Positions 33,950 to 41,391 of a DNA stretch of 64,000 nt are shown here, in pieces (position 1 is the first letter of the stretch; every line of letters begins with the position of its first letter). Where the stretch lies: positions 13,984-77,983 of the forward strand of contig DETL01000007.1 in the NCBI GenBank assembly GCA_002361625.1, given 5' to 3'. The notes below the pieces were generated by a model that was not told the DNA's origin, made no database searches, and worked only from the letters and a program-made list of their open reading frames with translations. The position numbers and the translations under genes are program-made. The DNA comes from Bacteroidales bacterium UBA3289 (GTDB taxonomy: Bacteria; Bacteroidota; Bacteroidia; Bacteroidales; UBA932).

Positions 33950-33980
33950 TTGCAATTCCCGCCGAAAGCGATTAACTTTG
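33950..33980 (+). promoter_or_regulatory. Promoter of lnt, leaderless arrangement
   Basis: TTG (33950-33952) and TAACTTTG (33973-33980). The box ends 6 nt before the lnt ATG at 33986, so the transcript would start about 2 nt upstream of the start codon. Confidence 0.6.
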
Positions 33981-33985
33981 CTTCA

Positions 33986-35578
33986 ATGAAAAAGCAGAGT
34001 CTTCTGATGCTGGGCCTGGCGGCCGCCTTCGTGGTGCTGATGAGCCTTCCTTTCCTGGTGAACGGGACGGGCTGGCTGGCGCTGTTCGGATTCGTTCCGC
34101 TGCTGTGCATGGAACGCGTGGCGACGGAGGGAAAAGTCCGGCACTTCTGGTGGTGGCACTACGGGACGTTCGTGGCGTGGAGTTTTGCGACGACATTCTG
34201 GGTGTGCAATGCGACGGTCGGAGGCGGTATCTTCGCGGCTCTGGCGAACGCCCTGCAGATGTCCCTGGTATTCGGTCTGTTCCGCTGGGCGAAGCGGCGC
34301 ACGGGCGGTGCCGTACCCTATCTGTTCCTGGCGGCGGCCTGGATCGCGTGGGAGAAGTATTACCTGACTGTGGCGCAGATTTCCTGGCCCTGGCTGGTGC
34401 TGGGTAACGCCTTCGCCGGAACGACAGGGCTGGTGCAATGGTATGAATACACCGGTGCCCTGGGCGGTTCGCTGTGGGTCTGGACGGTCTCCCTGGCCGT
34501 TTTCGGCCTGATGGTCGCCCTGTCCGACGGACGGTTTTTCACCCGATGGAACGGAAAGGCGCGGGCCGCGGCGGTTTCCGGCCTGGTCCTCGCCCTGTTC
34601 GGGCCCATGGTTGTCTCCTGGGCGGTCGGAAGCCGGTACGAGGAGGAAGGGGAGCCGCTGCAGGTCGTGATCGGCCAGCCCAATTTCGACCCTTACAACA
34701 AGTTCGGCGGACTGTCGCAGGATCAGCAGAACGTGGTCCTGCTGGACCAGTTCCGGCAGGGGCTGGAAGGCCTGGAAGGACCGGTGCTGCTGCTCGCTCC
34801 CGAGACGTTTACGAGTGACATCCTGTGCAATGACGTTCCCGCCAGCAAGACATTCCGGCGGTTCCGCTCGTTCCTGACGGAACATCCGGAGGCGGAAATC
34901 CTGTTCGGGGCATCCTCCTGGACGCAGTACGCGCATCGGGAACGGCCTTCGGCGAATGCCCGGAAGCTCGGGGAGGAAGGCTGGTATGAATCGCATAATT
35001 CGGCGCTCATCATGGACGCAACGGGCCGGTTTGGCCTGTACCAGAAATCCAAGCTCGTCCCGGGCGTGGAAATGCTTCCGTATCCTTCCGTCCTGGGTCC
35101 TATTGACGACGGACTCCTGGGCGGCGTCGCAGGCCGTTGCGTGGGACAGAAAAAGGTTTCCAATCTCCTGTTCCAGGATAAGATACCCATTGGCTGTGCC
35201 GTGTGCTACGAGTCCGTGTACGGCGAGCACTGCGCCGCTTATGTCCGCGAAGGGGCGCAGCTCCTGACGGTCATCACCAACGATGCCTGGTGGGGTGATA
35301 CGCCAGGCTACCGGCAGCACTTGAACTATTCGCGGCTTCGCGCCATCGAGACGCGGCGCGACATCGCCCGCTGTGCCAATACGGGCATCTCGGCCTTCAT
35401 CGACCAGAAAGGAAGGATCCTCGAACGCTCCACCTGGTGGGAGCCGGCCATCCTCCGCGGCAGCGTAAACCTGAGCACGCGGGAGACCTTCTTCGTGCGG
35501 GCCGGAGATCTCGTCGGCCGCCTTTCCGTCTTCCTGTTCGTGCTGCTTTTCGCCGCTGCGCTGGTCCGAAAGAGGTAG
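33986..35578 (+). CDS. lnt: Apolipoprotein N-acyltransferase
   Basis: A 530-aa inner-membrane enzyme that adds the third acyl chain to lipoproteins. About eight hydrophobic segments occupy residues 1-205. The nitrilase-type domain (about 215-500) shows LLLAPETFTSD (catalytic Glu), a Lys in YQKSKLVPGVEMLPY and the Cys in IGCAVCYESVYGEH, the Glu-Lys-Cys triad. A last helix is near 510-528. The ATG at 33986 gives a proper first membrane helix and follows the promoter. The many lipoproteins in this window are its likely substrates. Confidence 0.94.
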   Translation: MKKQSLLMLGLAAAFVVLMSLPFLVNGTGWLALFGFVPLLCMERVATEGKVRHFWWWHYGTFVAWSFATTFWVCNATVGGGIFAALANALQMSLVFGLFRWAKRRTGGAVPYLFLAAAWIAWEKYYLTVAQISWPWLVLGNAFAGTTGLVQWYEYTGALGGSLWVWTVSLAVFGLMVALSDGRFFTRWNGKARAAAVSGLVLALFGPMVVSWAVGSRYEEEGEPLQVVIGQPNFDPYNKFGGLSQDQQNVVLLDQFRQGLEGLEGPVLLLAPETFTSDILCNDVPASKTFRRFRSFLTEHPEAEILFGASSWTQYAHRERPSANARKLGEEGWYESHNSALIMDATGRFGLYQKSKLVPGVEMLPYPSVLGPIDDGLLGGVAGRCVGQKKVSNLLFQDKIPIGCAVCYESVYGEHCAAYVREGAQLLTVITNDAWWGDTPGYRQHLNYSRLRAIETRRDIARCANTGISAFIDQKGRILERSTWWEPAILRGSVNLSTRETFFVRAGDLVGRLSVFLFVLLFAAALVRKR

Positions 35579-35591
35579 TGGATCTTGTACA

Positions 35592-35628
35592 TAAAAAAAG
35601 AGAAGCTAATCCAGCTTCTCTTTCTTTT
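35592..35628. terminator. Bidirectional terminator between lnt and rng
   Basis: GAGAAGCT (35600-35607) pairs with AGCTTCTC (35613-35620). An A-run precedes and a T-rich run follows, so both converging genes can end here. The stem contains the last codons and the stop codon of rng. Confidence 0.8.
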
Positions 35629-37171
35629 CATTGTACAATTCGTGTTGCAGAACTGTGAAGTCAGTGACTTCCTCGAGGTCCAACTTGACCTTGTAGTGTT
35701 TCTTCCACTTGCTCAGGAAGGAATTGAACAATCCCCGCTTGAGGTAGGCGCCCAGGATCGGACTGGTCTTGAGGGTCAGGGTCTTGTATCCCTTTTCGAT
35801 GACGTAGTAGGCGATCTTTCTCTCGATCTCTTCGTCAATCACGACGGAGGAGTGGATCTTGCCGGTGCCGTGGCACACGGGACACTGTTCCATCGTATTG
35901 ATCTCCGTCACCGGGCGGATCCGCTGCCGGGTGATCTGCATCAACCCGAATTTCGTCAGCGGCAGCACGTTGTGCTTGGCCCTGTCATCTTCCATCAGCT
36001 CCTGCATGTATTTGAAGAGGGCGTTCTTGTGGTCATTGGATTCCATGTCGATGAAATCCACGATGACGATCCCTCCCATGTCCCGGAGCCTTAGCTGCCG
36101 TGCGATCTCTTCTGCGGCGATCTTGTTTACCTCGAAGGAATTCTCTTCCTGGTCGGAGGTCTTGGTCCGGATGCCGCTGTTCACGTCGATCACGTTCAGC
36201 GCTTCAGTCGTTTCAATCACAAGATATGCCCCCTGACGCATCGGTACCACCTTTCCGAAGGAACTCTTGATCTGGCGGGTGACCTCGAAGTGGTCGTATA
36301 TGGGCTGCTTGCCTTCGTACAGATGGACGATCTTCTCCTGCTCCGGGGCGATGAGGGCGATATATTTCCGGGCTTCGTCGCAAACCTTCTCGTCGTTGAT
36401 CCAGATGTTGGAGAACGAATCGTTCAGAAGGTCCCTCAGGACGGTCGTCGTCTTGCTGTATTCCGTGAAGAGCAGCTGGACATTCTTGTTGTGGGCGATT
36501 TTCTTCCAGGAACTTTCCCATTTTTCGATGAGGGCCTTGGTCTCTCCCACCAGGGTGGCCGCGTTCTTGCCTTCGGCCGCGGTGCGGATGATGGCCCCGT
36601 AATTCTTGGGAAGGATGCTCCTGACAAGCGTCTCGAGTCTACGTTTCTCCTCCTTGGAGCCGATCTTCGAAGAGATCGACACTTTCTCGGCGAAGGGGAG
36701 AAGGACAATGTTGCGTCCTGCAAGCGAAATTTCCGCAGTCAGTCGTGAACCCTTCGTGGATATGGGTTCCTTCACGATCTGGGCGACGATCATCTGGCCG
36801 GGTTTCAGGATGGACTCGATGCGTCCTTCCTTGGGAAGGGGATCTCCGAGTTCGATCCGGGAATACAGGTCCGGAAGATTCGTGTTCTGGTTGGACTCCT
36901 TGACGAACCGGTCGAAGGCTCCGAAGTAGAGTCCCAGGTCCAGATAGTGGATGAAGGCTTCCTTCTTGTCCCCGATATCCACGAAGGCAGCATTGAGGTT
37001 CGGGAGGATCTTTTTCACCTTTCCCAGGTGAACGTCTCCTACGGTGAACTTGTTCCCAGTGCTGGACTCCGTGTTGTACTCGATCAGCCGGTGATTCTCC
37101 ATCAGGGCGATGTGTACTTCCGTCGATGTTACATCGACAATCAGGTCCTTGTCGGGTTTTTCAGACTCCAT
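35606..37171 (-). CDS. rng: Ribonuclease E/G family protein
   Basis: A 521-aa endoribonuclease of the RNase G size class. An S1-type RNA-binding region (about residues 38-130) with HLGKVKKILPNLNAAFVDIG is followed by the catalytic DNase I-like part, with VIDVNSGIRT and IVIVDFIDM carrying metal-binding Asp residues. The zinc-link CPVCHGTGKI is near 430. It lacks the long C-terminal scaffold of RNase E. It processes 16S rRNA 5' ends and degrades mRNA in other bacteria. It sits downstream of the HU / small basic peptide genes with an intervening terminator. Confidence 0.94.
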   Translation of the reverse strand: MESEKPDKDLIVDVTSTEVHIALMENHRLIEYNTESSTGNKFTVGDVHLGKVKKILPNLNAAFVDIGDKKEAFIHYLDLGLYFGAFDRFVKESNQNTNLPDLYSRIELGDPLPKEGRIESILKPGQMIVAQIVKEPISTKGSRLTAEISLAGRNIVLLPFAEKVSISSKIGSKEEKRRLETLVRSILPKNYGAIIRTAAEGKNAATLVGETKALIEKWESSWKKIAHNKNVQLLFTEYSKTTTVLRDLLNDSFSNIWINDEKVCDEARKYIALIAPEQEKIVHLYEGKQPIYDHFEVTRQIKSSFGKVVPMRQGAYLVIETTEALNVIDVNSGIRTKTSDQEENSFEVNKIAAEEIARQLRLRDMGGIVIVDFIDMESNDHKNALFKYMQELMEDDRAKHNVLPLTKFGLMQITRQRIRPVTEINTMEQCPVCHGTGKIHSSVVIDEEIERKIAYYVIEKGYKTLTLKTSPILGAYLKRGLFNSFLSKWKKHYKVKLDLEEVTDFTVLQHELYNEKKEKLD

Positions 37172-37195
37172 CAGGAAATTTTGGTTTGGACGTAA

Positions 37196-37231
37196 GACAA
37201 AAGGGCTTCCGGAACCTCCGGCGAGCCCTTT
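37196..37231 (-). terminator. Terminator of the HU-small peptide operon
   Basis: AAAGGGCT (37200-37207) pairs with AGCCCTTT (37224-37231), with an inner CCGG pairing. On the minus strand it is followed by TTTTGTCTTA. Confidence 0.75.
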
Positions 37232-37274
37232 GCTTTCAGCAGACTGCTAAAATGGCAGACACGCGGAAGAAGGA

Positions 37275-37364
37275 TTACTTCTTCTTGTGCCGATTCTTGC
37301 GCAAGCGCTTTTTACGCTTGTGCGTCGCCATTTTATGTCTTTTTCTTTTCTTACCGCTAGGCAT
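37275..37364 (-). CDS. 29-residue basic peptide, AURKAIP1/COX24-like ribosomal protein
   Basis: A very short gene encoding MPSGKKRKRHKMATHKRKKR plus nine more residues (LRKNRHKKK). About 60% of the residues are Lys, Arg or His. The composition and the KMATHKRKKRLRKNRHK core match the AURKAIP1/COX24 (mS38-like) domain proteins that NCBI annotates throughout Bacteroidota, which are small-subunit ribosome-associated peptides. It starts 21 nt after the HU stop on the same strand and is followed by a terminator, so it is probably co-transcribed with HU. Confidence 0.85.
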   Translation of the reverse strand: MPSGKKRKRHKMATHKRKKRLRKNRHKKK

Positions 37365-37384
37365 AATATAAAATAGTTAATGGT

Positions 37385-37663
37385 TTATTTCTCCTTGACG
37401 GCGTTGACGAAGATCTTGGCCGGCTTGAAGGCGGGAATGTCGTGGGCCGGGATGGTCATCGTCTGCTTGCGGGTGATGTTGCGGGCGGCCTTCTCAGCAC
37501 GATGCTTGATGATGAAACTGCCGAAACCACGGAGATACACGGGCTCGCCGGCGATGATGGACGCCTTGACGACCTTGGTGAACTCTTCGACCACGCTCAT
37601 GACCTGTACCTTCTCAATGCCAGTGGACTTGGCGATCTCATTGACGATATCTGCTTTTGTCAT
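37385..37663 (-). CDS. HU/IHF-family DNA-binding protein
   Basis: A 92-aa nucleoid protein. It has the N-terminal helical dimerisation part (MTKADIVNEIAKSTG) and the beta-arm region around LRGFGSFIIKHRAEKAARN, followed by the IPAHDIPAFKPAK segment that carries the intercalating Pro. It bends and compacts DNA as a dimer. Which HU/IHF subtype it is cannot be decided. It is divergent from lon and is expressed from the promoter at 37716-37746. Confidence 0.94.
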   Translation of the reverse strand: MTKADIVNEIAKSTGIEKVQVMSVVEEFTKVVKASIIAGEPVYLRGFGSFIIKHRAEKAARNITRKQTMTIPAHDIPAFKPAKIFVNAVKEK

Positions 37664-37715
37664 AGTAAAAATAGGGTTTAATGTTTGTTTTCCACTTGTT
37701 TAAGCAATTGGTCTG

Positions 37716-37746
37716 CAAAATTAGGGTTAAATTTTCAAAAATCAAA
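37716..37746 (-). promoter_or_regulatory. Minus-strand promoter of the HU gene
   Basis: On the minus strand TTTG (37746-37743) and TAATTTTG (37723-37716) are 19 nt apart, the Bacteroides consensus, about 50 nt before the ATG at 37663. Confidence 0.7.
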
Positions 37747-37778
37747 GGGATAGGTTTAATTTTCTGACATTTGTGGCC

Positions 37779-37795
37779 TTGGCACGGAGATTGAC
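37779..37795 (+). promoter_or_regulatory. Possible sigma-54 promoter for lon
   Basis: TTGGCACGGAGATTGAC fits the -24/-12 pattern (TGGCAC, then TTG with the GG and G(A) pairs 10 nt apart), except that the usual GC of the -12 element is GA. A TGACATTTGT half-palindrome lies just upstream (37765-37774). Transcription would begin near 37806, giving a 60-nt leader to lon. Confidence 0.4.
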
Positions 37796-37828
37796 ATATA
37801 ATCCGGCGGAAAGTAGTTGCGCCCTGGG

Positions 37829-37845
37829 TATGACAATTTGTCATA
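37829..37845. promoter_or_regulatory. 17-bp palindrome upstream of lon, probable operator
   Basis: TATGACAA, one central T, then TTGTCATA: a perfect palindrome of the TGACA-TGTCA class, 23 nt before the lon ATG. The related TGACATTTGT lies at 37765. The pair suggests a stress regulator that binds both. Confidence 0.5.
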
Positions 37846-37851
37846 TCCTCC

Positions 37852-37859
37852 TATTTTTG
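37852..37859 (+). promoter_or_regulatory. -7 box TATTTTTG for lon
   Basis: A consensus TAnnTTTG ending 9 nt before the lon ATG, with no clean -33 box at the right distance. Start of transcription would be about 5 nt before the ATG, directly after the palindrome. Confidence 0.45.
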
Positions 37860-37867
37860 ACTGCAGA

Positions 37868-40267
37868 ATGAAAGATTTCAACGAGTTCAGCCCGCATTCG
37901 GGCGTAGAAGTAAATATCATGCCGGTGATCGGCGATTCCTCCCTCCTGAAGCTGGACGAGTCCGAGCTCCGGGACGCCCTTCCGATCCTGGCGCTCCGGA
38001 ACGCCGTGATCTTCCCGGGAACGGTTTTCCCCGTCACCATCGGCCGGGAGAAGTCCATCCGTGTCATCCGTGACGTGGAGGCGAAGGACGGTGTGTTGGG
38101 AGCGGTCCCGCAGACGGACGTTGCCGTGGAAGACCCTGAGGCGAAGGACCTTTTCGGGTATGGCACCGTGTGCAAGGTGATCAAGACGCTGGAGATGCCG
38201 GACGGTTCCCTGACCGCGATCCTGCAGGGCTTCAAGCGGATTTCCCTGGAATCCGTCCTGAGTTACGAACCTTATATCGTAGCGCGCGTGCATTATGAGG
38301 AGGACCTCGCTCCGCGCGCGGACGACAAGGAGATATCCGTCCTCTCCGATGCGCTCAAGGAGCGCGCCGCCGAGGTCGTGCACGCGTCCTCTTTCGCCCC
38401 GAAGGAGGCGGTGGGTGCGCTCAAGTCCATCGACAATTTCACCTTCCTGGTGAATTTCATCGCGACGACCATCGAGGTGGAGAATTTCTCCGACCGCGTA
38501 CGTCTGCTGGAGATCGCCAGCCTGCAGGAACGCGGCATGGAACTGCTCAAGGTGCTGGACACCCAGGTGCAGCTCCTCCAGATCAAGCAGGAGATCAACC
38601 AGAAGGTGAAGAGCGACATCGACCAGCAGCAGCGGGAGTACTACCTGAACAACCAGCTGCGCACCATCCAGGAGGAACTGGGCATGGACGAGGAGGAGGA
38701 TTTCGCCAAGTTCCGGGCCCGGGCCGACGAAAAGAAGTGGTCCAAGGAGGTCCGCGCGATCTTCGACAAGGAGATGGCCCGGCTGGAGAAGTACAACCCT
38801 TCCTCCCCGGACTACAGCATCCAGTACAACTACATCCAGTTCATGCTGGACCTGCCCTGGGGCGAGATGTCGGAGGACAACCTGGACCTCAAGCATGCCC
38901 AGCAGGTGCTGGACGAGGACCATTACGGGCTGGACCAGGTGAAGGACCGTATCATCGAGTATCTCGCCGTCCTCAAGCTCAAGGGGAACATGAAGTCCCC
39001 GATCCTGTGCCTGTACGGCCCTCCCGGCGTGGGCAAGACCTCTCTCGGCAAGTCTGTCGCACGGGCGCTCGGACGCAAGTATGTCCGGATTTCCCTGGGC
39101 GGCATGCACGACGAGGCGGAGATCCGCGGTCACCGGAAGACCTATGTGGGCGCCCTCCCGGGCCGGATCCTGAACGGGATCCTCCGGGCCGGAACCTCCA
39201 ATCCGGTCATCGTCCTGGATGAGATCGACAAGCTCTCCTCCGACTTCAAGGGCGACCCGTCCAGCGCGCTGCTGGAGGCCCTGGACCCGGAGCAGAACGG
39301 GACCTTCCACGACAATTACCTGGACATCGACTACGACCTGTCGAATGTCCTGTTCATCACCACGGCGAACGGCATTTCCACCATCCAGCCGGCCCTGAAG
39401 GACCGGATGGAGATGATCAATGTCACGGGATACCTGGCGGAAGAAAAGCTGGAGATCGCGAAGAACTATCTGGTTCCCAAGCAGCTGGAAGAGCATGGCC
39501 TGAATAGGGACGAGCTGGAGCTGGAGCCGGAATGCCTCGCCGCCATCATCGACGAATATACGCACGAGTCCGGTGTCCGCGGCCTGGAGAAGCAGATCGC
39601 GAAAATCGCCCGCGTGACGGCGAAGAAGATCGCCCTGGAAGAGGAGTATCCCAAGACCGTGAAGAAGGAAAACCTCAAGGAATATCTGGGCCTGCCGACG
39701 GCCTTCCACGACGTCCAGAAGGGCAACGAGGCGCCCGGTGTCGTTACCGGCCTTGCCTGGACCGAGCTCGGGGGAGAGATCCTGTTCGTCGAAAGTTCCG
39801 TGTCCAAGGGCAAGGGAGTCCTGTCCATGACCGGCAACCTCGGCGACGTGATGAAGGAATCGGCCCAGATCGCCTGGCAGTACATCAAGGCCCATCCGCA
39901 GCTGGCGAACCTCACCACTGACCAGTTCATGGAGAAGGACATCCATGTCCATGTGCCCGAGGGCGCCGTTCCCAAGGACGGCCCTTCCGCCGGTATCACG
40001 ATGGTGAGCTCGATGGTCTCCGCCCTCCGGGGCGAGGCTCTGAAGAGCGGGATCGCCATGACCGGCGAGATGACCCTCCGGGGCCGGGTGCTTCCGGTGG
40101 GGGGCATCAAGGAGAAGATCCTGGCCGCCAAGCGCGCCGGAGTCCATACCATCGTCATTTCGGAAGAGAACCGGAAAGATATCGAAGATATCAAGGATAT
40201 TTACGTAAAAGGTCTTACCTTTGTCTATGTAAAAGACATCGCAGAGGTTATTGAAGCCATCTTTTAA
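37868..40267 (+). CDS. lon: ATP-dependent protease Lon
   Basis: A 799-aa AAA+ protease that degrades damaged and regulatory proteins. The N-terminal substrate domain (about residues 30-240) and coiled coil are followed by Walker A GPPGVGKTS near 383, Walker B VIVLDEIDK, and the Ser/Lys dyad domain with PKDGPSAGITM (Ser near 707). The ATG at 37868 (MKDFNEFSPHSG) is favoured because a promoter box and palindrome occupy the upstream sequence; an in-frame TTG at 37817 would add 17 residues over the operator. ung begins immediately after its stop. Confidence 0.95.
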   Translation: MKDFNEFSPHSGVEVNIMPVIGDSSLLKLDESELRDALPILALRNAVIFPGTVFPVTIGREKSIRVIRDVEAKDGVLGAVPQTDVAVEDPEAKDLFGYGTVCKVIKTLEMPDGSLTAILQGFKRISLESVLSYEPYIVARVHYEEDLAPRADDKEISVLSDALKERAAEVVHASSFAPKEAVGALKSIDNFTFLVNFIATTIEVENFSDRVRLLEIASLQERGMELLKVLDTQVQLLQIKQEINQKVKSDIDQQQREYYLNNQLRTIQEELGMDEEEDFAKFRARADEKKWSKEVRAIFDKEMARLEKYNPSSPDYSIQYNYIQFMLDLPWGEMSEDNLDLKHAQQVLDEDHYGLDQVKDRIIEYLAVLKLKGNMKSPILCLYGPPGVGKTSLGKSVARALGRKYVRISLGGMHDEAEIRGHRKTYVGALPGRILNGILRAGTSNPVIVLDEIDKLSSDFKGDPSSALLEALDPEQNGTFHDNYLDIDYDLSNVLFITTANGISTIQPALKDRMEMINVTGYLAEEKLEIAKNYLVPKQLEEHGLNRDELELEPECLAAIIDEYTHESGVRGLEKQIAKIARVTAKKIALEEEYPKTVKKENLKEYLGLPTAFHDVQKGNEAPGVVTGLAWTELGGEILFVESSVSKGKGVLSMTGNLGDVMKESAQIAWQYIKAHPQLANLTTDQFMEKDIHVHVPEGAVPKDGPSAGITMVSSMVSALRGEALKSGIAMTGEMTLRGRVLPVGGIKEKILAAKRAGVHTIVISEENRKDIEDIKDIYVKGLTFVYVKDIAEVIEAIF

Positions 40268-40936
40268 ATGGACGTAAAGATAGAGCCCACCTGGAAGGAA
40301 GCCCTCCGGGACGAATTCGACAAGCCGTATTTCGCCTCGCTGGTGCGCTTCCTTCACGGAGAGAAAGCGGCCGGGAAGGTGATTTACCCTCCCGGCAGCC
40401 GCATTTTCAAAGCCTTCGAACTGACCCCGCTCCCTCAGGTGAAGGTCGTCATCCTGGGACAGGACCCGTATCACGGTCCGGGCCAGGCGATGGGCCTTTG
40501 CTTCTCCGTCCCGAAAGGAATTCCGGCGCCCCCTTCCCTGAAGAACATCTTCTCCGAAATCCACACCGACCTGGGCATTCCCATGAGCGGGAGCCCGGAC
40601 CTGGAGCCCTGGGCCCGGCAGGGGGTTCTCCTCCTGAATTCGGTGCTTACCGTCGAGGCCGGGATGGCCGCTTCCCACAGCCGCATCGGCTGGCAGGAAT
40701 TCACCGATGCGGTGATCCGGACGGTGTCCGACCGCTGCGACGGCGTCGTCTTCCTCCTCTGGGGACGTTTCGCCCAGGAGAAGGCCGCCCTGGTGGATAC
40801 TTCCCGGCACCATGTGCTCACGGCGGCGCATCCTTCCCCGCTGGCCCGCGGCGCCTTCTTCGGCTGCCGCCATTTCTCCAAGACCAACCAGATCCTCGTC
40901 TCCGAGGGCAAAACACCCATCGATTGGCAGTTATGA
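40268..40936 (+). CDS. ung: Uracil-DNA glycosylase
   Basis: A 222-aa family 1 glycosylase that removes uracil from DNA. It has the water-activating motif GQDPYHGPGQ (Asp near 65) and the late HPSPLARGAFFGC with the catalytic His. The ATG directly abuts the lon TAA, and its stop overlaps coaD by 4 nt, so lon, ung, coaD and the next gene form one run. Confidence 0.97.
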   Translation: MDVKIEPTWKEALRDEFDKPYFASLVRFLHGEKAAGKVIYPPGSRIFKAFELTPLPQVKVVILGQDPYHGPGQAMGLCFSVPKGIPAPPSLKNIFSEIHTDLGIPMSGSPDLEPWARQGVLLLNSVLTVEAGMAASHSRIGWQEFTDAVIRTVSDRCDGVVFLLWGRFAQEKAALVDTSRHHVLTAAHPSPLARGAFFGCRHFSKTNQILVSEGKTPIDWQL

Positions 40937-41391
40937 AAACCAAGGCACTTTTCCCCGGCTCGTTCGACCCGTTCACGGCCGGCCATCTGAATATCCTCAA
41001 GCGCGCCCTCACGATGTTCGACGAAGTGGTCGTCGCCGTGGGTATCAACCAGGACAAGCGCGGCTTCTTTGACATGGACAAGCGCCTCCGGATCATCCGG
41101 AAGGCGACGGAAGGGCTCGAAGGGGTTTCCATCATCCAGTATGACAACCTCACCATCGACACCTGCCATGAACTGGGCATCCACCACATCGTGCGCGGTG
41201 TCCGCAACATGATCGATTTCGAGACCGAGCGCTCCATCGCCGATGCGAACCGCCGCCTGGCCCCCGATATCGAGACCATCATCATCCCGACGGCCCAGGA
41301 ATTTGCCCATATTTCCTCGAGCGCCGTCCGGGACATCCTCAAGCATCACGGCGACTATTCCGCCTTCATTCCGGAAGGCGTGGAGCTATGA
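40933..41391 (+). CDS. coaD: Phosphopantetheine adenylyltransferase
   Basis: A 152-aa nucleotidyltransferase of CoA synthesis that makes dephospho-CoA from 4'-phosphopantetheine and ATP. It has the phosphate-binding FPGSFDPFTAGHLNIL and the C-terminal FAHISSSAVRDI (ISSS motif). Both ends overlap neighbouring genes by 4 nt. Confidence 0.96.
   Translation: MKTKALFPGSFDPFTAGHLNILKRALTMFDEVVVAVGINQDKRGFFDMDKRLRIIRKATEGLEGVSIIQYDNLTIDTCHELGIHHIVRGVRNMIDFETERSIADANRRLAPDIETIIIPTAQEFAHISSSAVRDILKHHGDYSAFIPEGVEL

Noticed and set aside
37817..37867. An upstream TTG start for lon
   Set aside because: The 17 extra codons cover the palindrome and the promoter box and have no counterpart in the Lon family.
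37841..40873. A 1010-codon open frame on the minus strand under lon and ung
   Set aside because: Shadow of two well-recognised genes; no motif, and codon third positions fit only the plus-strand reading.
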